Assembly (NCBI GenBank): GCA_025055335.1
Contig: JANWXJ010000205.1
Location: 1 to 36,146 of the forward strand
Source of the DNA: Acetobacteraceae bacterium
GTDB taxonomy: Bacteria > Pseudomonadota > Alphaproteobacteria > Acetobacterales > Acetobacteraceae
Reading direction: 5' to 3'
Length of the DNA stretch: 36,146 nucleotides
A program made the position numbers and the translations under genes. The notes under the pieces were generated by a model, which did no database searches, was not told the DNA's origin, and saw nothing but the letters and a program-made list of their open reading frames with translations. Below are positions 25,501 through 32,735 of this stretch, in pieces; within the stretch, counting starts at the first letter, position 1; the number at the start of each line of letters is the position of its first letter.

Positions 25501-25870
25501 CCCCCGGCTCGAGCCTGCGGAACGGCGCGAGCTCGTGGTCCAGCACCGGGTCGTAGGAGAAGGGGAAGCGCTCCGCCTCGGGTTCGAGGAAGAAGTCGAA
25601 CGGGTTGATCGTCGCCATGTCGGCGACGAGATCCACCGTCACGTCGAAATGCGTCACCCGCTCCGGGAACACGACGCGGGCCAGGAAGTTGCCCTGCGGG
25701 TCCTGCTGCCAGTTGAGGAAATGCGGCTTCGGCTCGACCTTGAGCGAATAGGACAGCACGGGCGTGCGCGCATGCGGCGCGGGGCGCAGCCGGATGATCT
25801 GCGGGCCGAGGAAGACAGGCCGGTCGTAGCGGTAGGAGGTGCGGTGCGTCAGCGCGACGTGCAGGCTCAT
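22562..25870 (-). CDS. transglutaminase-like protein with C-terminal DUF2126
   Basis: The 1102-residue protein has a transglutaminase N-terminal domain ([23 protein letters not shown]) and a catalytic core with C180 ([10 protein letters not shown]), H229 ([10 protein letters not shown]) and D245 (LDATSGLL). A long DUF2126 region follows from about residue 300 to the end, including [36 protein letters not shown] and [24 protein letters not shown]. That GTGGGNH segment and the acidic motifs suggest a carboxylate-amine-ligase (glutamine-synthetase-like) fold, an inference from the literature on this family. Together with the ATP-grasp/alpha-E and second transglutaminase genes it forms a three-gene operon. 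The length is normal for the family. ATG at 25870 starts at the conserved N-terminal strand. Confidence 0.9.
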   Translation of the reverse strand: [1102 protein letters not shown]

Positions 25871-25984
25871 GGCGGCTTCCCGGGCGATCGGCCGCGCGGG
25901 GGCAGGCGGCCCCTGGCATCCGGCGATCCGGCAACTTCATAGGCCGGATGGCCGCGGCGGCGAAGGGCGGAAACGATGACGGAA

Positions 25985-26003
25985 CGGCGGCCTTGCGCCG
26001 CCG
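25985..26003 (-). terminator. intrinsic terminator-like hairpin of the PotABC-type operon
   Basis: CGGCGGC and GCCGCCG form a perfect 7-bp stem with a 5-base loop, 15 bases after the permease stop. On the minus strand the next bases are TTCCGTCATCGTTTCC, moderately T-rich, which fits an intrinsic terminator. The remaining bases up to 25871 must hold the promoter of the DUF2126 operon; no convincing -35/-10 pair is seen. Confidence 0.5.
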
Positions 26004-26018
26004 ATGCGAGGCGCGGCC

Positions 26019-27719
26019 TCATCGCTTCCACGCCCGATCGAGCGGCACGAAGCGGTTCAGCAGCAGCAGCAGCGCGATGGTGAGCAGGATCGTCAGCGTG
26101 GAGATGGCATTCACCGTGTTCTCAAGGCTGAAGGTGGCTTCCGCGTAGATCCGCACCGGCAGGGTCTGGAGCCTCGCGGTGGTGAGGAAGGCGGTCACCG
26201 TCACCTCGCCGAAAGAGATCAGGAAGCCGAGGATGCAGGCCACCGCAATCCCCGGCGCGAGCTGCGGCAGGATGACGTGCATCAGCACCTGCCGGCGGGT
26301 CGCGCCGAGGCCTTGCGCCGCTTCCTCGAGCGTGCGGTCGAGCCCGGCGACGGAGGCGCGCAGGAACACCAGCATGAAGGGTGCGACGAGCACCACATGC
26401 ACGGCCAGTATGCCGAGGAAGGCCGGCACGGCGGTGAACCACTGCAGCAGCCGCAGCATGCCGAGGCCGACCGCGATGCCCGGCAGCGCGAGGGGCAGCA
26501 GGAAGGCCGCCCCCAGCGCCTCCTTCGCGCGGAAGGTCCCGCGCACCAGCACGAAGGCGGCCGGCAGCGAGATCAGCAGCCCGGCGAGAACGGTCGCGAC
26601 GGCCAGTTGCAGGCTGATCCAGGCGTCGCCCAGGTAGCGCGGGTTGTCGAGGATCAGCCCGTACCAGCGCCAGGTGAAGCCGTGGAAGGCGGCGACCGTC
26701 GCCTGCGGCGTGTCGTTCACCGACGCCACCACCACGAGCAGCAGCGGGAACAGAAGCAGCGCCGTGCCGAGGCCGAACAGGAGCGGCGACAGCACCGGGC
26801 GGACCGCCTCCGCGGCGGCGAACAGGGTGCGGGCGGCGGCGGCAGGCAGCAGCGGCGCGCGGCGCCTGCGTCCATGCGCCCAGGGCATCGCCAGCGCGAT
26901 GGCGCGCCCGATCAGCAGCGTGACGAGGACGGAGAGGACGAGCATCACCGTCGCCATCGCGGAGGCGAGCGGGAAGTTCAGGTTGTCGAGCCCCTCGCGG
27001 AACACGACCATGGCCGAGACCCAGACCTGCCGCCCGCCGACGAGCGTTGCCGACACATAGGCCGTGGAGGAGAGCAGGAAGACGACGACAAGCCCCGCGC
27101 GCAGCCCGGGCAGCGACAGCGGCAGCGTCACCTTCAGGAAGGTGGTGGCGGGACCGGCGCCGAGGCCCTGCGCCGCCTCCGTCAGGCGCTTCTCCTGCGC
27201 CTCCAGCACGTCGTACAGCGCCAGCACCATGTAGGGCAGGAACACCTGCACCAGCGCGAGCCCGACGGCAAACCAGCCGAACAGCAGGTTCGGCCGCGGG
27301 AAGCCGAGCGCCTGGACGATGCCGGACACGACGCCTGCTGGCGACAGCAGCAGGATGATGCCGAGCGAGCGCACCACCACATTCGTCAGCAGCGGCACGA
27401 GGATGAGCGCGAAGCCCCAGGGCCGCCAGCGCGCCGGCAGCCGCGTCAGCCACAGCGCGATCGGGTAGGCGAGGATCGCGCTCGCCGCCGTGACCCCGAG
27501 GCCGAGCAGAACGGTGTTGACGATCACGCGGCGGAGGAAGGCGTCGCCGGCGATCTCCTGGTAGTTGATCCAGTCCGGCGTCCAGGAGAGGGGCGCGAAG
27601 GGCTCCGGGCTCTCCTGCACGCTCATCAGCAGCACCGCCCCGAGAGGGGCGGCGAACGCAACCATCATCCACGCCGCGTAGGGCGCGGCGAGGGCTGCCG
27701 CCCAGCCGGGGCGGATCAT
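26019..27719 (-). CDS. fused two-domain ABC permease, spermidine/putrescine type
   Basis: The 566-residue membrane protein contains two complete BPD_transp_1 domains in tandem, equivalent to PotB and PotC (or the two halves of FbpB). Each carries an EAA loop for contact with the ATPase: EAAQGLGAGPATTFLKVTLPL in the first half and EAAQGLGATRRQVLMHVILPQ in the second. About twelve hydrophobic segments are expected, with a basic cytosolic linker AHGRRRRAP near residues 283-291. It works with the ATPase and binding protein encoded just upstream. Most Pot systems use two separate permease genes; fusion is known mainly in iron (Fbp) and thiamine (ThiP) importers. The binding protein is 15 bases upstream. 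Confidence 0.9.
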   Translation of the reverse strand: MIRPGWAAALAAPYAAWMMVAFAAPLGAVLLMSVQESPEPFAPLSWTPDWINYQEIAGDAFLRRVIVNTVLLGLGVTAASAILAYPIALWLTRLPARWRPWGFALILVPLLTNVVVRSLGIILLLSPAGVVSGIVQALGFPRPNLLFGWFAVGLALVQVFLPYMVLALYDVLEAQEKRLTEAAQGLGAGPATTFLKVTLPLSLPGLRAGLVVVFLLSSTAYVSATLVGGRQVWVSAMVVFREGLDNLNFPLASAMATVMLVLSVLVTLLIGRAIALAMPWAHGRRRRAPLLPAAAARTLFAAAEAVRPVLSPLLFGLGTALLLFPLLLVVVASVNDTPQATVAAFHGFTWRWYGLILDNPRYLGDAWISLQLAVATVLAGLLISLPAAFVLVRGTFRAKEALGAAFLLPLALPGIAVGLGMLRLLQWFTAVPAFLGILAVHVVLVAPFMLVFLRASVAGLDRTLEEAAQGLGATRRQVLMHVILPQLAPGIAVACILGFLISFGEVTVTAFLTTARLQTLPVRIYAEATFSLENTVNAISTLTILLTIALLLLLNRFVPLDRAWKR

Positions 27720-27734
27720 CGGCGATCCGTCGGC

Positions 27735-28778
27735 TCAGCCGGCGATCTCGCGCGTGAAGCGGCTGGCCCAGCGGGGCTGGTTGCGGATCACCACGTCCCA
27801 GTCGAAATCCACGAGGCTGGCCACCGCCTGTTCGCCGATGATCAGCTTGGCAGCGAGTTCGGGTGGAAGTTCCAGGTTGCGGATGGTCGGGGAGTAGTAG
27901 ATGCGCTCGGCGTAGGCGCGCTGGCACTCCGGCGAGAGGTGCCGGTTCACCCATTCCTGGGCCAAGGCCTGCTTCGTGGTGCCCACCGTGATGCAGGCGA
28001 CGTTGAGCGCGATCGCCTGGCCCTCCACGGGGTTGGCGATCTCGATGTTCGGGTTGCGGCTTTCCGCGTACATGCGGGTGAAGGAGCCGAACTCGACGGA
28101 GGCCGCGCCGATCTCCTGGTCGAACATGGTGAAGAGCTGGTCCTGGCTCGACTGGATGCCGGCGAAGGGGCGCAGCCGGGCGATGTTGGCGAAGGCCGGG
28201 TCGATGTTGTTCTCGTCGCCGCCCCACACCTTGGCCGACATCAGCAGCGCGGCGGTTCCCTGGGCGCCCGGATAGGACGGCCAGATCACCTTGCCGCGCA
28301 GGTCCTCTCGCCAGAAGTCGCGCCAGGAGGTCATCGGTGCGGCGACCTTGCGCCGGTCATAGACCACGGTGATCGGATTGTAGGCGACGCCGTAGCCGCC
28401 GATGCGCGCGGAGGGGTAGAGGTTGGCGAAGTTCGGAACCTCCGGCGTGGGCGGCTGCGTCACGCCGTCGCGCACGGCCTGGCGGCTCTCGAAGATGTTC
28501 AGGTAGATCACGTCGAAGGAGGGGCGGCCGCGCTCGGCATAGGCGCGGGCGCGGCGCTCGACGGTGCCGCCGAGGACATAGTTGATGCGGACGCCGTACT
28601 GGCTCTCCATCGGGCCGGAGACGAACTCGCGCAGGATGCGTTCCTGCGCGCCGCCCCAGACGCCGACGGTAAGCTCGTCGCCGCGGCGGATCTGCGCCAC
28701 CGCATTGGTGCCCCAGATGGCGGGAGTCGCGAGCGCCGCGCCGACCAGGGCGCGGCGGGTGAAGGTGGGTGTGCTCAT
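27735..28778 (-). CDS. PotD-like ABC substrate-binding protein
   Basis: The 347-residue exported protein has a twin-arginine leader (TFTRRALVGAALATPAIWGTNAVAQ, cleavage near residue 29), then LTVGVWGGAQERILREF, the usual start of family 1 binding proteins of the spermidine/putrescine group. Other typical stretches are FDVIYLNIFESRQAV, YGVAYNPITVVYDR and NPVEGQAIALNVACIT. It would bind a small cationic or polar solute in the periplasm; the residues that mark true polyamine binding cannot be confirmed by eye. Its ATG overlaps the stop of the ATPase gene (ATGA), so the operon order is ATPase, binding protein, permease. Confidence 0.9.
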   Translation of the reverse strand: MSTPTFTRRALVGAALATPAIWGTNAVAQIRRGDELTVGVWGGAQERILREFVSGPMESQYGVRINYVLGGTVERRARAYAERGRPSFDVIYLNIFESRQAVRDGVTQPPTPEVPNFANLYPSARIGGYGVAYNPITVVYDRRKVAAPMTSWRDFWREDLRGKVIWPSYPGAQGTAALLMSAKVWGGDENNIDPAFANIARLRPFAGIQSSQDQLFTMFDQEIGAASVEFGSFTRMYAESRNPNIEIANPVEGQAIALNVACITVGTTKQALAQEWVNRHLSPECQRAYAERIYYSPTIRNLELPPELAAKLIIGEQAVASLVDFDWDVVIRNQPRWASRFTREIAG

Positions 28779-29836
28779 GCGGCGGCTCCTTGCGCAGGCT
28801 CGATGATCCAGGAAAGGGCGTTGCCGGGCGCCGAGACGGTGACGGCGGCGCCGATCGGCAGGAAGGGTTCGGTCGAGGGACGCAACACCGACAGGCGCAG
28901 CGGCCCGGCGGCGACCTCGTAGGAGAGGATGTCGTCGAGGAAGGCGGCGCCGGTGATCGTGCCGTCGAGCCGGAACACCGCATCCGGCACGAGGCCGAGC
29001 ATCAGGCGCGCGGCGCGCAGCACAAGGTGGGTGGCGCCCGCCGGCGCGCCCGGCAGCGGCGGCAGGCCATCCGCGCGGAAGGCGCCGCCGACGCAGCGCC
29101 CGGCGACGACGTTCCGCTCGCCGAGGAAGGAAGCGGTGAACACGTGGCGCGGCGCCTCCGAAAGCGCCTTCGGCGGCCCGATCTCCACGATGCGCCCGGA
29201 GGACATCACGGCGATGCGGTCGGCGAGCGCCATCGCCTCGTGCTGGTCATGGGTGACGAACAGCGTGGTGATGCCGAGGCGGCGGCGGAGCGAGGCGATC
29301 TCGGCGCGCATCTCGGCGCGCAGCCCGGCATCGAGGTTGGACAGCGGCTCGTCCAGCAGCAGCAGGTCCGGCTCGATCACGAGCGCCCGGGCGAGCGCGA
29401 CGCGTTGCTGCTGCCCGCCGGAGAGCTGGGAGGGGTAGCGGTCGGCAAGCGCGGAGAGCCCTACCATCTCGAGCGCCGCGCCGACGCGGCGCGCGGCCTC
29501 GGCGCGCGGCACGCCCCGCATCTCGAGGCCGAAGCCGACATTGCCGGCCACCGACAGGTGCGGGAACAGGGCATAGGCCTGGAAGACCATGCCGATGTTG
29601 CGGCGGTTGGGCGGGTCGCGGGTGATGTCCCGGCCGGCAAGCGTGATGCGGCCCGAATCGGGCGTGAGGAACCCCGCAACCATGCGCAGAGTCGTCGTCT
29701 TGCCGCAGCCCGAGGGGCCGAGCAGGGCGATGCACTCGCCTTTCGCCACGGAGAGCGACACGCCCGCGACCGCGAGCGTCTGCCCGTAGGCCTTCCGCAC
29801 GGCATGGAGCGAGAGGTGTGGGGCGTGGTCGGTCAT
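28775..29836 (-). CDS. PotA-like ABC ATPase
   Basis: The 353-residue ATPase has Walker A GPSGCGKTT, the Q-loop FQAYALFPHLSV, the signature LSGGQQQRVALARAL, Walker B LLLLDEPLSNLDA and the H-loop FVTHDQHEA, followed by a C-terminal TOBE domain of about 120 residues. This arrangement is that of PotA/FbpC-type importers. It powers the transporter made by the next two genes and is the first gene of the operon. ATG at 29836 gives a normal N-terminus. The 250-base gap upstream is shared with the divergent NMT1-type operon. Confidence 0.93.
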   Translation of the reverse strand: MTDHAPHLSLHAVRKAYGQTLAVAGVSLSVAKGECIALLGPSGCGKTTTLRMVAGFLTPDSGRITLAGRDITRDPPNRRNIGMVFQAYALFPHLSVAGNVGFGLEMRGVPRAEAARRVGAALEMVGLSALADRYPSQLSGGQQQRVALARALVIEPDLLLLDEPLSNLDAGLRAEMRAEIASLRRRLGITTLFVTHDQHEAMALADRIAVMSSGRIVEIGPPKALSEAPRHVFTASFLGERNVVAGRCVGGAFRADGLPPLPGAPAGATHLVLRAARLMLGLVPDAVFRLDGTITGAAFLDDILSYEVAAGPLRLSVLRPSTEPFLPIGAAVTVSAPGNALSWIIEPAQGAAA

Positions 29837-30022
29837 GTCCGAGCCACGTGGTAATCAAGGGGCGTGCCACCCGGGCGGCCTTCACGCCGCGGATGCGCGC
29901 ATGGGTCTGGCGGGGAAGCGCTGCCCGTGCTTTGAGCAGTCTGCCGACTGCGGCGTCTGCGTCGGCTGCGGCGCCGGCCCCACGCTGCGCCGCGGCGGGG
30001 GACGGGGTGGCTCGGGTTTTGC

Positions 30023-30047
30023 TACACTTCGCGGCACGGAGGTGCCG
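30023..30047 (+). promoter_or_regulatory. candidate -10 element and small hairpin upstream of the NMT1-type operon
   Basis: TACACT (30023-30028) is a good -10 hexamer, but no clear -35 lies 16-18 bases before it. CGGCAC-GGAG-GTGCCG (30032-30047) is a perfect 6-bp hairpin placed at the predicted transcription start, so it could be an operator. The rest of the 29837-30086 gap shows no recognisable riboswitch. Confidence 0.25.
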
Positions 30048-30086
30048 GGCGCATGGGGCGCGCGGCCGGAGGGGATAAGGGCGGAC

Positions 30087-31112
30087 ATGAGAAGCGTCGC
30101 CACGAAGTATCGCATCGAACGCCGCACGCTGCTCGGCGGCGCGCTGGGCTTCGCGCTTGTTCCGGTGCCGGGCGCCAAGGTCTCGGCGCAGGTGCTCGAC
30201 CGCGTGTCGTTCCAGACCAACTGGCGGGCGCAGGCGGAACACGGGGGCTACTACCAGGCGGTCGCCGCCGGAATCTACCGGCGCTACGGCATCGAGGCCG
30301 AGATCCGCATGGGCGGCCCGCAGATGAACCCGGCGCAGCTGCTGCTCGCGGGGCGGGTGGACATGATCATGTCGGGCGGCCTGTCCGCGCTGAACTACGT
30401 GCGCGAGAACATCCCCTTCCTGTGCATCGCCGCGATCTTCCAGAAGGATCCCCAGATCCTGATGACGCATGAGGGGAACGGCATCAACAGCTTCGAGGAC
30501 ATGCGCGGCCGGCCGATCATGATCGGCGCGGTGGCCCGCACCACCTTCTGGCCGTTCCTGCGCCGCCGCTTCGGCTTCACCGACGAGCAGATCCGGCCCT
30601 ACACCTTCAACATCCAGCCCTTCCTGGCCGACCGCATGGCCATCCAGCAGGGCTTCCTCTCCTCGGAGCCGTTCGCCGCGATGCAGGGCGGGGCCCGTCC
30701 GCGCACCTTCCTGATTGCCGACGCGGGCTATCCGAACTACCAGACGACCATCGACATCTCCCGCCGCATGGTGCAGGAGAAGCGCGACCTCGTGCAGCGC
30801 TTCGTCAACGCAACGATCGAGGGCTGGGCGCAGTACATGACCGGCCAGGGGATCGAGGCCGCGAACGCGCTGATCAAGCGCGACAACCCGGAGATGACCG
30901 ACGAGCGCATCGCCTACGCGATCCGCGTGATGAACGAGCAGGGCATCGTGATGTCGGGCGATGCGCTGCAGCTCGGCATCGGCGCGATGACGGATGCGCG
31001 CTGGCAGACCCTCTACAACACCATGGTGGAAGCCGGCGTGCTGCCCGCGGGCCTCGACGTGAGCCGCGCCTACACGCTGGAGTTCGTGAACAAGCGGGTG
31101 GGACTTGCCTGA
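30087..31112 (+). CDS. NMT1/THI5-like ABC substrate-binding protein
   Basis: The 341-residue exported protein has a twin-arginine leader (YRIERRTLLGGALGFALVPVPGAKVSAQ), then VSFQTNWRAQAEHGGYYQAVAAGIYRRYGIEAEI, the normal beginning of NMT1/THI5-like proteins that bind pyrimidine precursors and similar ligands. PAQLLLAGRVDMIMSGG is the matching second motif. It is the first gene of a complete ABC operon that ends in a cytosine-deaminase-like enzyme, so a nucleobase-like ligand is likely. ATG at 30087 is preferred; the 84-residue track extension, including a Cys-rich stretch, would bury the leader. Its stop overlaps the ATPase start by eight bases. Confidence 0.9.
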   Translation: MRSVATKYRIERRTLLGGALGFALVPVPGAKVSAQVLDRVSFQTNWRAQAEHGGYYQAVAAGIYRRYGIEAEIRMGGPQMNPAQLLLAGRVDMIMSGGLSALNYVRENIPFLCIAAIFQKDPQILMTHEGNGINSFEDMRGRPIMIGAVARTTFWPFLRRRFGFTDEQIRPYTFNIQPFLADRMAIQQGFLSSEPFAAMQGGARPRTFLIADAGYPNYQTTIDISRRMVQEKRDLVQRFVNATIEGWAQYMTGQGIEAANALIKRDNPEMTDERIAYAIRVMNEQGIVMSGDALQLGIGAMTDARWQTLYNTMVEAGVLPAGLDVSRAYTLEFVNKRVGLA

Positions 31113-31893
31113 CACGACATCCCTGATCCGGCCGCTCGTCACGCTGAGGGGCGTCGAGAAGCGGTACCGCAACGGCACCCTCGCGGTGCGGGGGGTGGAC
31201 CTGGCGATCGGGCAGGGGGAGTTCGTCTCCCTGCTCGGGCCGTCCGGCTGCGGCAAGTCCACGCTGCTGCGGATCATCGCCGGCCTGATAGACGCCTCCG
31301 CCGGCACGATAGAGTGGCCGAGCGCCATGCATGACGCGCGCGGCAGGCCCGAGCGGTCGATCGGCTTCGTCTTCCAGGAGCCGACGCTGATGCCCTGGGC
31401 GGGCGCTCTCGCCAACGTGATGCTGCCGCTGCGGCTTGCCGGAGTGCCGAAATCGGAAGCCGCGGACAGGGCGGCTACGGCGCTGGCGGCCGTCGGGCTC
31501 GCCGGGTTCGAGAAGGCCTATCCCCGGGCGCTGTCCGGCGGCATGAAGATGCGCGTCTCCATCGCGCGCGCTCTGGTGACGAAGCCGCGCATCCTGCTGA
31601 TGGACGAGCCGTTCGCCGCCCTCGACGAGATCACGCGGTTCAAGCTGAACAACGACCTGCTCGAACTGTGGGAGCGCGAGCGCTTCACCACCATCTTCGT
31701 CACGCATTCGGTGTTCGAGAGCGTGTACCTGTCGCAGCGCATCGTCGTCATGGCCGCCCGCCCGGGGCGGGTCGTGCATGACATCCCGATCGAGGATCCC
31801 TACCCCCGCGGCGAGAGCTTCCGCACCTCGGCGGAATACGCGGCGCAGTGCCGTGTCGTCTCGCGCGCGCTCTCCGAAGCGATGGCCGCATGA
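31105..31893 (+). CDS. ABC ATPase, SsuB/TauB/ThiZ type
   Basis: The 262-residue ATPase has Walker A GPSGCGKST, the Q-loop FQEPTLMPWAG, the signature LSGGMKMRVSIARAL, Walker B ILLMDEPFAALDE and the H-loop FVTHSVFES. The signature SGGMKMRVS rather than SGGMRQRVA marks a subgroup near pyrimidine and riboflavin importers, an inference. The start is TTG at 31105, overlapping the end of the binding-protein gene by eight bases, with GGTGGG just upstream; a rare start here implies coupling to the upstream gene. Its stop overlaps the permease start as ATGA. Confidence 0.9.
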   Translation: MPDTTSLIRPLVTLRGVEKRYRNGTLAVRGVDLAIGQGEFVSLLGPSGCGKSTLLRIIAGLIDASAGTIEWPSAMHDARGRPERSIGFVFQEPTLMPWAGALANVMLPLRLAGVPKSEAADRAATALAAVGLAGFEKAYPRALSGGMKMRVSIARALVTKPRILLMDEPFAALDEITRFKLNNDLLELWERERFTTIFVTHSVFESVYLSQRIVVMAARPGRVVHDIPIEDPYPRGESFRTSAEYAAQCRVVSRALSEAMAA

Positions 31894-32729
31894 GCAACGA
31901 GCCGCCTATCCCGAACGCCGATCCGCGCTACTTCGGCCTGACCGCGGACGGCTGGGCGCGCGTCCTCGCCCCCCTCCTCGTCGGCCTGCTGGCGCTCGGC
32001 GCCTGGGAATGGGCGGTGCGCGCGAACGACGTGCCCTCCTACATCCTGCCCGGCCCGGTCGAGGTGTGGAACACGCTGCTCCGCGACTGGCACACGCTGT
32101 CCGTCTCGCTCGGCATCACGCTGCAGATCACCTTCGCGGCGCTGCTCGTTGCCGCGGTGCTCGGGCTGCTGCTCGCGGTGCTGTTCGCGCAGTCCCGCGT
32201 GGTGGAGCTGTCCCTGTTCCCCTACGCCGTCATCCTGCAGGTGACGCCGATCGTCGCCATCGCGCCGCTGATCATCATCTGGGTGAACGACGTCCGCATC
32301 GCCCTGCTGATCTGCGCGTGGATCGTCGCGTTCTTCCCGATCCTCTCGAACACCACGATCGGGCTGAACAGCGCGGACCACAACCTTCTCGACCTGTTCC
32401 GCCTGTACGGCGCCACGCGCTGGCAGGTGCTGACGCGGCTCAGGCTGCCCACCGCCATGCCGTTCTTCCTCGCGGGTCTCAAGATCTCGGGGGGGCTTGC
32501 GCTGATCGGCGCGATCGTCGCCGAGTTCGTCGCGGGCACGGGGGGCAGCGCCTCCGGCCTCGCCTACCGGATCCTGGAAGCCGGCTACCAGCTGCAGATC
32601 CCGCGGATGTTCGCGGCGCTGCTGCTCGTATCCGCCACCGGCATCGCGATCTTCCTCGTGATGACGCTGATCTCGCACCTCGCGCTGCGCTCCTGGCACG
32701 AAAGCGCGATGACCCGGGAGAAGGGCTGA
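31890..32729 (+). CDS. ABC permease, SsuC/ThiX type
   Basis: The 279-residue membrane protein has about six hydrophobic segments and the EAA-like loop DLFRLYGATRWQVLTRLRLPTAMP, which contacts the ATPase. YILPGPVEVWNTL near residue 50 is the common start of SsuC/TauC/ThiX permeases. As a single-domain permease it should act as a homodimer with the upstream ATPase and binding protein. Its ATG overlaps the ATPase stop by four bases. The deaminase gene starts six bases after its stop. Confidence 0.92.
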   Translation: MSNEPPIPNADPRYFGLTADGWARVLAPLLVGLLALGAWEWAVRANDVPSYILPGPVEVWNTLLRDWHTLSVSLGITLQITFAALLVAAVLGLLLAVLFAQSRVVELSLFPYAVILQVTPIVAIAPLIIIWVNDVRIALLICAWIVAFFPILSNTTIGLNSADHNLLDLFRLYGATRWQVLTRLRLPTAMPFFLAGLKISGGLALIGAIVAEFVAGTGGSASGLAYRILEAGYQLQIPRMFAALLLVSATGIAIFLVMTLISHLALRSWHESAMTREKG

Positions 32730-32735
32730 CCCCGC

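Noticed and set aside
20945-25942. 1665-residue plus-strand ORF antisense to the transglutaminase/ATP-grasp operon
   Set aside because: Composition is the Arg/Ala/Gly/Glu/Gln-rich shadow typical of high-GC antisense frames; three well-supported genes occupy the other strand.
26004-28922. 972-residue plus-strand ORF opposite the PotBC/PotD-like genes
   Set aside because: Low-complexity Arg/Gln/Glu/His shadow of the permease and binding-protein codons; no domain seen.
29899-30086. Cys-rich in-frame stretch (RCPCFEQSADCGVCVGC) before the NMT1-like protein
   Set aside because: It reads straight into the binding protein without a stop and would bury the export leader; the Cys codons probably reflect base composition. 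No separate gene can be supported.
29837-30086. Possible thiamine or other riboswitch before the NMT1-type operon
   Set aside because: No TPP-box core (CTGAGA and the downstream conserved segment) or other known aptamer core is seen.
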